A DNA stretch of 5,812 nucleotides. It comes from Clostridiales bacterium. Lineage in GTDB: Bacteria; Bacillota; Clostridia; Lachnospirales; Lachnospiraceae. The position numbers and the translations under genes were made by a program. Below the pieces are notes generated by a model that saw only the letters and a list, made by a program, of their open reading frames with translations, was not told the DNA's origin and ran no database searches. The stretch lies in NCBI GenBank assembly GCA_015655565.1, contig JAATEU010000103.1, positions 1 to 5,812 on the forward strand. The letters are read 5' to 3'. Of this stretch, positions 1-4,879 are shown one piece after another (the stretch's first letter is position 1; every line of letters begins with the position of its first letter).

Positions 1-1
1 C

Positions 2-1111
2 GATGCACAAAGGGATGCCTTATTTAAGGATATGAGAACCGGAAAGAAAAAAATCCTCATAGGCTCCACGGATAAATGCGGTACAGGAGTAAATGTGCAG
101 ACGCACCTTGTAGCCATGCACCATATTGACTGCCCGTGGAAGCCTTCCAGTATTGAACAGAGAGAAGGAAGAGGTATCCGGCAGGGAAATGAGAATGAAG
201 CTTTGGCAGTTTACCGTTATGTAACGAAAGGAACCTTTGATGCTTATAGCTGGAGTCTGGTGGAAAATAAGCAGCGTTTCATAAGTCAGATCATGACAAG
301 CAAGTCGGTATCCCGTACCTGTGAGGATATTGATGAAGCAACGTTATCCTATGCAGAAATCAAGGCAGTTGCTACCGGAAATCCATTGATTAAAGAAAAA
401 ATGCAACTAGAAAATGATGTCCAGAGGTTAAAGGTTCTAAAGAACTCCTATGACAGCCAACGTTACAGCCTACAAGATAATTACATGATCCGCTATCCAA
501 AGCTAATCAAGGCGGCAGGGGAAAAGTTATCCTGCGTAAAGGATGATAGAAAAGCGGCAGAGAAGGCACTGCTTTCACAGCCGGAATTTGCCATCACAGT
601 AGGAAGGGCGGTCTTTACAGAGCGTGTAGACGGTGGAACTGTCATGTTAGAAGCCATCAGTAAGTGTAAAAACGGAGAAACTACCCTGATTGGAACCTTT
701 AAGGGCTTTGAACTGCTGGTAGAAAAAAACCATATCGGTGTCAACTACATGGTATTGCGTGGAAAAACTGATTATAAGGCGGAGCTGTCCAATAGCCCAG
801 TGGGAAATATGGTGAAACTGGAGCATCTCTTTAGCAGTATGGAAGAAAATGTGGAATTTTTGGAAAAACGAATGGAACAGTACCAAAGAGATATGGAACA
901 GTCCAAAGCGGAGTATGAAAAACCGTTTGATAAGGAAGCAGAGCTGGCAGAGAAGACTACCCGATTAAATGAATTAAATGTACAGCTTGACCTTGAAAAC
1001 GGAAAAGTGACGGATGTGGATTTAAGCGAAAAGGAGGACAAGGGAGATAACAGAGTGGCAGAGAAAAAAATTATTTACCTGACAGGTCAGCCTGAAAGAG
1101 AGGGAAGATGA
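2..1111 (+). CDS. SNF2-family helicase, C-terminal fragment of a very large mobile-element helicase/methylase-type protein (5' end outside window)
   Basis: The frame is open from the window edge, so this is the last 369 codons of a longer gene; the Met at base 32 is internal. Window residues 22-33 (STDKCGTGVNVQ) match helicase motif V and residues 53-62 (QREGRGIRQG) match motif VI, whose arginines act in ATP hydrolysis in superfamily 2 enzymes. After the helicase core comes a helical region, a small beta-rich section (about residues 200-260), and a charged coiled-coil tail rich in Glu, Lys and Gln (about 280-345). This layout is typical of the end of the 2000-3000-residue SNF2/N6-adenine methylase proteins of Tn1549-like elements, related to phage P1 DarB-type antirestriction proteins. 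That the upstream part holds a methylase domain, and that the role is DNA protection during transfer, are inferences. It heads the + strand operon and its stop overlaps the next ATG. Confidence 0.9.
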   Translation, partial: DAQRDALFKDMRTGKKKILIGSTDKCGTGVNVQTHLVAMHHIDCPWKPSSIEQREGRGIRQGNENEALAVYRYVTKGTFDAYSWSLVENKQRFISQIMTSKSVSRTCEDIDEATLSYAEIKAVATGNPLIKEKMQLENDVQRLKVLKNSYDSQRYSLQDNYMIRYPKLIKAAGEKLSCVKDDRKAAEKALLSQPEFAITVGRAVFTERVDGGTVMLEAISKCKNGETTLIGTFKGFELLVEKNHIGVNYMVLRGKTDYKAELSNSPVGNMVKLEHLFSSMEENVEFLEKRMEQYQRDMEQSKAEYEKPFDKEAELAEKTTRLNELNVQLDLENGKVTDVDLSEKEDKGDNRVAEKKIIYLTGQPEREGR

Positions 1112-1221
1112 AAAAGGATTTCTGTAAAAAAGTCATGCCATGGAAGGTAGAATGGAAAAAATGTGTTGTGAAAGGAAGCAAGGAAGAGGTACTTTATGGA
1201 GCAGAAATACAGACTGGGTGA
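1108..1221 (+). CDS. small ORF of 37 codons, translationally coupled to the helicase; function unknown
   Basis: The start codon overlaps the helicase stop in an ATGA arrangement. A purine-rich stretch AGAGAGGG ends three bases upstream, closer than ideal but usable for re-initiation. The product is short, basic and Trp/Cys-containing (it begins MKKDFCKKVMPWKVEWKK) with no domain or membrane segment I recognise. Its 3' end overlaps the first 26 bases of the next gene in another frame, so ribosomes finishing here would arrive at that gene's start. It may be a genuine microprotein, or only a coupling leader that carries translation across the 84-base gap to the next gene. The short length gives little statistical support. 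Confidence 0.4.
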   Translation: MKKDFCKKVMPWKVEWKKCVVKGSKEEVLYGAEIQTG

Positions 1222-1558
1222 CGTGGAAGAAATTCTTTCAGAGCTTGATCTGGATGATGTGCCGGATGACATTATGGAAAGTGAGGATGATTACCAGATT
1301 GTTATAAGCGGATGGTGGGTGCATATCCCGGAACTGGGATTGCATCTGCATGAGGGGTTTTTTTGCAACTATGACGAAACAGAGCGTGCGTATCTGCCGG
1401 ATTTTTCCGTAACCGTCCTTAAGGAAGAGGGGCAGGAAGATTGGATTTATTATGAACAGGATGGCTTTCTTGTTACTCTTGCCAACTGGCTTCATGGAAA
1501 AATAGAGATAGATCGACTGGAACAGATGCCATGTTATATTTGTAAACCCAAAGTGTAG
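1196..1558 (+). CDS. acidic 120-residue hypothetical protein of mobile-element type
   Basis: The ATG is preceded at six bases by GGAAGAGG, a good ribosome binding site, which fixes the start. The protein is strongly acidic: about 29 Asp/Glu against about 8 Lys/Arg, with an acidic cluster in residues 9-32. The centre is aromatic and beta-rich (GWWVHIPELGLHLHEGFF at about 39-56, then WIYYEQDGF), ending in a Cys-x-x-Cys-like patch (CYIC, around 113-116). There is no signal peptide or membrane helix. I do not recognise the family. It lies in the same orientation as the helicase and the SpoVG-like gene, so it is probably part of the same accessory module. A DNA-mimic or protein-inhibitor role would fit the charge, but that is speculation. 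Confidence 0.85.
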   Translation: MEQKYRLGDVEEILSELDLDDVPDDIMESEDDYQIVISGWWVHIPELGLHLHEGFFCNYDETERAYLPDFSVTVLKEEGQEDWIYYEQDGFLVTLANWLHGKIEIDRLEQMPCYICKPKV

Positions 1559-1579
1559 GGCTGCATCTGAAGGAATGAG

Positions 1580-1595
1580 AATGCCAAATGGCATT
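1580..1595 (+). other. small intergenic hairpin after the acidic-protein gene
   Basis: AATGCC and GGCATT form a perfect 6-bp stem around an AAAT loop. No uninterrupted U-tract follows (the downstream run CTTTTT begins about 13 bases later), so it is at best a weak terminator and could instead be a transcript-stability element. Confidence 0.35.
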
Positions 1596-1626
1596 TCAGA
1601 TAGATACTTTTTAATCAATATTTAGT

Positions 1627-1641
1627 GCCTGTAAAACAGGC
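1627..1641 (+). other. hairpin immediately upstream of the SpoVG-like gene's ribosome binding site
   Basis: GCCTG, loop TAAAA, CAGGC gives a perfect 5-bp stem ending about seven bases before the AGAGG ribosome binding site at 1648-1652. There is no U-tract. Its position suggests an effect on translation or mRNA processing, not termination. A GTG at 1625 lies at its edge and is an unlikely start. Confidence 0.35.
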
Positions 1642-1657
1642 GGAAAGAGAGGAATTT

Positions 1658-2338
1658 ATGGAATATGCAATCAAGTTAAACGCAGTGAACAACCCGGAGA
1701 AAAGTGTTAAGGCATTTGCCACCCTGACCTTTGGGGAAAGTTTTAAGATTACCAATATCGCTGTGCTCCAAAATAGTGAAGGAAATACCTTTGTGTCCAT
1801 GCCACGTTTTAGAAGCAATGAAAGAACGGAGCAAAACGAAGCGGTATATAAGGACATCTGCAACCCCATCACAAAGGATTTCAGAGAGGAATTATACAAC
1901 AATATCTTAGAACTTTATGATGAGATGGATGAGACAGGCAGAACAGAAGTGACAAGGGAATTACAGGGAGCTGAAGAACCGGAGTTTAGTGTCAAGGTAA
2001 CACCGTATGAACGTGAGGGCAGCAATATTTTGGGGCTTGCCCGTATTTATTTTGAGGATAGCTTTGTAGTAGGAAATGTCAGCGTCTTAAAAGGAAAGGA
2101 AAAGGAGTTTGTGGCAATGCCTTCCCACAAAGTAAAACAAAACGGCAAAGATGGAAAGCCTGTGTATCAGGATATTTGCTTCCCGGTAACAAAGGAGTTT
2201 CGTGAGAAGCTGTACGATGCCATTCTTGACTGTTACAAACAGGAAAAGGAACTGGCAGAAGATAAGGGGCAGCTGTTGGCGCAAAGTCAGGCACGTATGG
2301 AGCGCAGATCGGTTGAGAGGGAAGTACCGTTTCGTTAA
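1658..2338 (+). CDS. tandem SpoVG-domain protein (two SpoVG repeats), probable nucleic-acid-binding regulator
   Basis: The ATG at 1658 is chosen over the in-frame GTG at 1625 because AGAGG lies five bases upstream and the SpoVG homology begins right at MEYAIKLNAV. Of 226 residues, about 1-87 and 109-195 each form one SpoVG domain. Each has the core FVxMP (45-49 and 151-155) followed by a Tyr-x-Asp-Ile-Cys-x-Pro-x-Thr stretch (64-72 and 170-178) and a Phe-Arg-Glu helix. Cellular SpoVG proteins have a single domain of about 85-100 residues, act in sporulation and septation in Bacillus, and bind DNA and RNA. A fused pair is therefore a covalent dimer-like form. The basic tail (206-226) is low-complexity. 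The role on the element is unknown; regulation of its own genes or of the host is an inference. It sits in the operon between two hairpin-bearing gaps. Confidence 0.9.
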   Translation: MEYAIKLNAVNNPEKSVKAFATLTFGESFKITNIAVLQNSEGNTFVSMPRFRSNERTEQNEAVYKDICNPITKDFREELYNNILELYDEMDETGRTEVTRELQGAEEPEFSVKVTPYEREGSNILGLARIYFEDSFVVGNVSVLKGKEKEFVAMPSHKVKQNGKDGKPVYQDICFPVTKEFREKLYDAILDCYKQEKELAEDKGQLLAQSQARMERRSVEREVPFR

Positions 2339-2340
2339 GT

Positions 2341-2377
2341 CATGTTAAACATGGGAGCCGGGCAAAAAGTCCGGCTC
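2341..2377 (+). promoter_or_regulatory. palindrome plus strong hairpin in the gap before the coiled-coil gene
   Basis: CATGTT-A-AACATG (2341-2353) is a perfect inverted repeat. It is followed directly by a 9-bp stem, GAGCCGGGC (2355-2363) with GTCCGGCTC (2369-2377), including one G-U pair and an AAAAA loop. The hairpin is followed by TAAAAAGGAGGG, the next gene's ribosome binding site, not by a U-tract. It therefore does not look like an ordinary terminator; an mRNA processing, stability or translation-control element is more likely. Confidence 0.6.
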
Positions 2378-2397
2378 TAAAAAGGAGGGTAAGTGTT

Positions 2398-3216
2398 ATG
2401 GAGCAGATAATAGGTAATGAATTGACAAAGGATAAGGTAATTCTGGAGCTAATTGCACTCCTGAAGAAGAATCAGAGAAAGGATACTGCAAACGATATCT
2501 TTGAAATGGCAGCGTACATTGATGGTGTTGAAAAGAAATTGGATGCAGTCATAGATGAGCTTATTTATGTAAAGAAACAGCTTCATGAAATGCAGGAGAA
2601 GCAAGATGGAAAATCATTAAAAAAGGCTTTGTCTGAAGCGACAGATAAACTAGATAATTGTTGTCATTCCATGAAACAAAAGCTGTTTGAAATCAAAACA
2701 GAGGTTAAGGCAAAGGCACAGGAAATCATAGTGGAGGTAAAACAGAAAGGAAAAAGTGCTCTCTATAAGACGGTAGAGTTTTTCGGTATCAAGGATAAAC
2801 TGGAACATGTTCGACAAAATGTCCGGGAATCCCTGAATGATGTGAATCAGACCATTGATAAAATAGATGCTTTTGGGAATGGCTTGAGGGAATCGCTAAG
2901 ACAGGCAACAAATGCAATTCGTAACTTTGCGGATAAGGAATTGATAGGTTATGAAACCAAAGAGAAGCGGTTTTCTAAGACAGAAGCAGTAAAAAAACCA
3001 TGGCAGTTAAAAAAAAGGCTGCTTTCCGGTATGGAACTTCATTTGAATGCCTCCATTGAGAAACTAGATTATTTGTCTATGAATGCAGGACTTAACAAAA
3101 GAAAAGAAAAAATGGTGGAGCATGTAGAGAATGAAAGAAACAATGTCGATAATCTTCCAGTGGTACAAGAGGCTGCATTAACAGTTGCCTCGGTGAAAGA
3201 AAGAAGGGGCAGGTAA
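2398..3216 (+). CDS. 272-residue helical/coiled-coil protein, probably DUF6674 family
   Basis: AGGAGGG at 2383-2389 lies eight bases before the ATG, a near-perfect ribosome binding site. The N-terminal part (about 1-65: helices with ELIALLKKN, an AAYIDGVEKKLDAVIDEL stretch and a KKQLHEMQEK coil) resembles what I remember of the DUF6674 family, which is common in Clostridia mobile elements; this was not searched. The rest is almost entirely alpha-helical: charged coiled coil at about 70-125, a second amphipathic stretch with repeated Asn/Asp/Leu heptads at about 135-175, then a Lys-rich tail. There is no signal peptide or transmembrane segment, so it is predicted to be cytosolic, possibly multimeric. 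It is the last gene of the + strand operon. Function is unknown. Confidence 0.85.
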   Translation: MEQIIGNELTKDKVILELIALLKKNQRKDTANDIFEMAAYIDGVEKKLDAVIDELIYVKKQLHEMQEKQDGKSLKKALSEATDKLDNCCHSMKQKLFEIKTEVKAKAQEIIVEVKQKGKSALYKTVEFFGIKDKLEHVRQNVRESLNDVNQTIDKIDAFGNGLRESLRQATNAIRNFADKELIGYETKEKRFSKTEAVKKPWQLKKRLLSGMELHLNASIEKLDYLSMNAGLNKRKEKMVEHVENERNNVDNLPVVQEAALTVASVKERRGR

Positions 3217-3571
3217 GTATTGAATTAAATATTCTATAGGATAGAGAGCTCGATTATTATATTTTGATAAGCTGATGAGATACGATAACTGAAATGATTC
3301 GGTTTTTGTATCTCATCCTTTATGTTTTCTAAATTCTTCAGGTATTTGTTAAATACAAAAGAAAATTTACTGACATCTATATCGCCTAAGTGTTCTGCTT
3401 TTATCGTAGTAACTGGTTCTGAACTATTGGTAAGAGTGAGGGACACCGGATTTTGGCTTAGTGCATAGGGACTACAAAGGACTTTTGAAAAGAATCGCTT
3501 TGGTTTGTCTTCTTACAGAAATTTTGCACAGTGTTGGCACAGATAATGATCGTTAATATTAATGTAAGATA
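3217..3571. other. AT-rich spacer with no convincing gene
   Basis: This stretch between the coiled-coil gene and the next promoter holds a long hairpin (3274-3317) and one leftward open frame. The frame has no stop between about 3500 and 3234, and a GTG at 3446 would give 70 residues (from MSLTLTNSSEPVTT to IIIELSIL). No ribosome binding site precedes that GTG, and the hairpin lies inside the frame. I regard it as a possible gene remnant or chance frame, not a gene. Base composition is clearly more AT-rich than before 3216. Confidence 0.5.
3274..3327 (+). terminator. long hairpin, possible terminator of the upstream operon
   Basis: GATGAGATAC (3274-3283) pairs perfectly with GTATCTCATC (3308-3317). 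The pairing continues inward (3284-3293 with 3298-3307) with one mismatch and two G-U pairs, to an ATGA tetraloop, about 19 of 20 pairs in all. The following tract CTTTATGTTTTC is U-rich but interrupted. It lies 58 bases after the stop of the coiled-coil gene, a fitting place for an operon end. The weak U-tract leaves open another structural role. Confidence 0.5.
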
Positions 3572-3600
3572 TTGATGACAAAAATCTTATATGATATAAT
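3572..3600 (+). promoter_or_regulatory. strong sigma-A-type promoter with extended -10 for the membrane-protein gene
   Basis: TTGATG at 3572-3577, a 17-base spacer, and a perfect TATAAT at 3595-3600 preceded by TG one base away (TGATATAAT, extended -10). Transcription would begin near 3607, giving a leader of about 50 bases before the ATG at 3658. The 13 bases TATATGATATAAT recur exactly in the promoter of the leftward gene at 5701. Confidence 0.75.
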
Positions 3601-3657
3601 CACAGAAAATAGTATTGTGAAAAGATAATATTAGAAAGGAAAATAAGGGTAGGGTAT

Positions 3658-4071
3658 ATGAATGTAAAGAAAATGATAAATGATTATCTTGCGAAAGAAA
3701 TATTTAAAATCATCATTAAATTTATTTGTGCGATTGGATTAACCTACTTGGCAGTAAAGAATAACTTTTATACCGCAGGAAATGGAACTATTGGAAAAGT
3801 GGAAGGCGTATTACTTACATTTTGTATTATCTTTTTTCTTTGCAGTGTCATGCATGTGTGTTTGCAGAAGTGTCGTTCTATTATTGCGGCGATCATAGCA
3901 GGGTTGATATTGATAGCAATCTTAATGGCTGGATTAAGTTTTTTGCCGGATGAAGCGGAAGGATATGTATTTATGGCTGCGATTCTTATTGCAATATTGT
4001 ATGATGTCATTCGTTTGATAAAGCATATAAGATATTTGGCAAGTTCATATAAGTATAAATTAGGTAACTAA
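3658..4071 (+). CDS. small four-helix integral membrane protein, function unknown
   Basis: The ATG follows AAGGG (3645-3649, spacing eight) and a second AGGG close by, about 50 bases downstream of a strong promoter. The 137-residue product has four hydrophobic segments: about 14-35, 48-70, 74-96 and 101-120. A short charged stretch (SFLPDEAEGY) lies between segments three and four, and both termini are Lys/Arg-rich, predicting N-in/C-in topology. No signal peptidase motif, catalytic motif or known family is visible. It is monocistronic by context: promoter directly upstream, no gene close downstream. No clear terminator follows. Immunity proteins, small transporters and many uncharacterised membrane proteins of islands have this shape, so no role is assigned. 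Confidence 0.8.
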   Translation: MNVKKMINDYLAKEIFKIIIKFICAIGLTYLAVKNNFYTAGNGTIGKVEGVLLTFCIIFFLCSVMHVCLQKCRSIIAAIIAGLILIAILMAGLSFLPDEAEGYVFMAAILIAILYDVIRLIKHIRYLASSYKYKLGN

Positions 4072-4426
4072 TAAATTTTAAAATATTTTTCAGAGGTCTT
4101 TCCGCAGTCAGTCTTCTAGATAATATCTTAGTTAATGCATTGGACGACCAAGTGGTAATTAGCCTGTAAAGTAGCCTTACGTAATTTTTTTATTTAATAG
4201 TTTTCCCAATATTTAAACGTGTAAAGCCAAATAAGCAGTTTTTGTAAATGAAAATACTAAGTCAATAGAACATGCGATATATGAGATGTATATTAAGCAT
4301 TGTAAATGCAATCAATTACTTATGAAATAAATATGGTAGATTATGAAAATAGTAATATCTATCCGAAAGAATATGGATTTGAAAATATAAAATATTTATT
4401 ACTTGCTAATAGATACAATGTGAGGG
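4072..4426. other. AT-rich intergenic stretch with coding scraps only
   Basis: No intact gene is visible. A short open stretch at 4068-4169 would encode a peptide containing LLDNILVNALDD with no start or ribosome binding site. Two overlapping + frames further on are described separately as a possible broken gene. The pattern suggests decayed genes between two functional units. Confidence 0.45.
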
Positions 4427-4446
4427 GCCTATTTGAATCATTTTAA
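4235..4446 (+). pseudogene. possible frameshifted remnant of a small gene
   Basis: Frame one (4235-4330) reads AVFVNENTKSIEHAIYEMYI and ends at a TAA. A second frame opens at 4306 (ATG) and runs 46 codons to TAA at 4444-4446, with protein-like content (YPKEYGFENIKYLLLANRYN). Joining the two around 4315 would give a continuous chain of roughly 65-70 residues. Neither frame has a ribosome binding site. A rho-independent terminator coincides with the end of the second frame, as expected for a real 3' end. The family is unrecognised, and random AT-rich sequence remains possible. Confidence 0.3.
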
Positions 4447-4462
4447 ATGGGCTTCTTTTATT
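4427..4462 (+). terminator. rho-independent terminator
   Basis: GCCTATTTGA (4427-4436) pairs with TTAAATGGGC (4443-4452) through two G-U pairs, around a six-base loop, followed by TTCTTTTATT. It would end any rightward transcript before the XRE gene region. Confidence 0.6.
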
Positions 4463-4477
4463 GCGAAATTTATTAAT

Positions 4478-4549
4478 TATGAACTAGAACTAGTCCCATT
4501 AAATCGCAATTGACTAATACAATAAATAAAAAAGGACCCAAATGGGTTC
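4478..4549 (+). repeat. 72-bp diverged direct repeat, copy 1, upstream of the XRE gene
   Basis: Ungapped alignment with 5730-5801 matches at about 50 of 72 positions by my count. AACTAGTCCCATTA (4488-4501) is identical in both copies, and the A-run plus GGAC and the terminal GGTTC are also shared. It includes a dyad GAACT-N6-AGTCC (4481-4496) and a hairpin GGACCC/GGGTTC (4534-4549). The repeat ends 18 bases before the XRE start codon, so it forms that gene's upstream control region. Confidence 0.7.
4520..4549 (-). terminator. leftward rho-independent terminator within repeat copy 1
   Basis: Read on the minus strand, GAACCC-ATTT-GGGTCC is followed at once by TTTTTTATTTATTG: a 6-bp stem (one G-U pair) with a good U-tract. 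On the plus strand the same hairpin has no U-tract and lies in the XRE gene's 5' leader. Confidence 0.55.
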
Positions 4550-4566
4550 GTGAGCGTGGTGATTGA

Positions 4567-4800
4567 ATGGAGCAAAAAATAAAACAAAATGGAATATGTA
4601 TAGGTTATAATATTAGGCGTATCAGAAAAGAAAAAGGAATTGGACAAACAGAATTGGTTACTTTGCTGCAATTGGAAAACATTGAAATCACAAGAGAGGC
4701 ACTTGTAAAAATCGAAAGAGGGATACAGCATATACGGGCAGCTCAATTACGGGCAATAAAAAAGGCTTTGAATACTTCATATGAAGAGCTACTGAAATAG
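4567..4800 (+). CDS. XRE-family helix-turn-helix transcriptional regulator (77 residues)
   Basis: An in-frame stop directly precedes the ATG, fixing the start. The ribosome binding site is GTGGTGAT (4556-4563), a 7-of-8 match to the GAGGTGAT part of the consensus. The protein is essentially a single HTH_3/Cro-cI domain (residues about 11-76). It has a first helix GYNIRRIRKEKG, a GQTELVTLLQ helix 2, a recognition helix region around TREALVKIERG, and the closing LRAIKKALNTSYEELL typical of the family. No second domain is present, so it probably binds DNA as a dimer with no separate ligand or protease domain. Repeat copy 1 lies just upstream and contains a candidate operator. It is convergent with the alpha-CTD-like gene, and the shared terminator lies beyond its stop. 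I see no clear sigma-A promoter on + in front of it. Confidence 0.9.
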   Translation: MEQKIKQNGICIGYNIRRIRKEKGIGQTELVTLLQLENIEITREALVKIERGIQHIRAAQLRAIKKALNTSYEELLK

Positions 4801-4809
4801 CAAGCTATT

Positions 4810-4860
4810 AAAAACGACAATATTACAGTCAAGTGTGAATTTGTAATATTGTCGTTTTTT
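4810..4860. terminator. bidirectional rho-independent terminator between convergent genes
   Basis: AAAAACGACAATATTACA (4810-4827) and its exact reverse complement (4842-4859) form an 18-bp perfect stem with a 14-base loop. It has a T-run on the right and an A-run on the left, so it can terminate transcripts from both sides. It lies between the XRE stop (4800) and the leftward gene's stop (4880). Confidence 0.92.
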
Positions 4861-4879
4861 ATTTGTCATATAAATAAAG

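Noticed and set aside
32..34. ATG at 32 as the start of the helicase gene
   Set aside because: The frame is open upstream to the window edge, the encoded residues fit the SNF2 domain, and helicase motifs I-IV must lie before it.
493..1041. Minus-strand open frames of 79-89 codons antisense to the helicase
   Set aside because: They are Ser/Phe-rich shadows of the coding strand with no ribosome binding sites; the + frame has clear helicase motifs.
1625..1657. GTG start at 1625 for the SpoVG-like gene
   Set aside because: It lies in a hairpin with no ribosome binding site, and SpoVG homology starts at the ATG at 1658 with a good site upstream.
1238..1902. Minus-strand frames of 126 and 95 codons opposite the acidic and SpoVG-like genes
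   Set aside because: They are antisense to genes supported by ribosome binding sites and domain signatures, and their composition is typical of reversed coding sequence.
3768..4010. 80-codon minus frame inside the membrane-protein gene
   Set aside because: Antisense shadow of hydrophobic codons; the + gene has a promoter and ribosome binding site.
4477..4746. 89-codon minus frame opposite the XRE gene
   Set aside because: Antisense of a recognisable helix-turn-helix domain and crosses the repeat and a leftward terminator.
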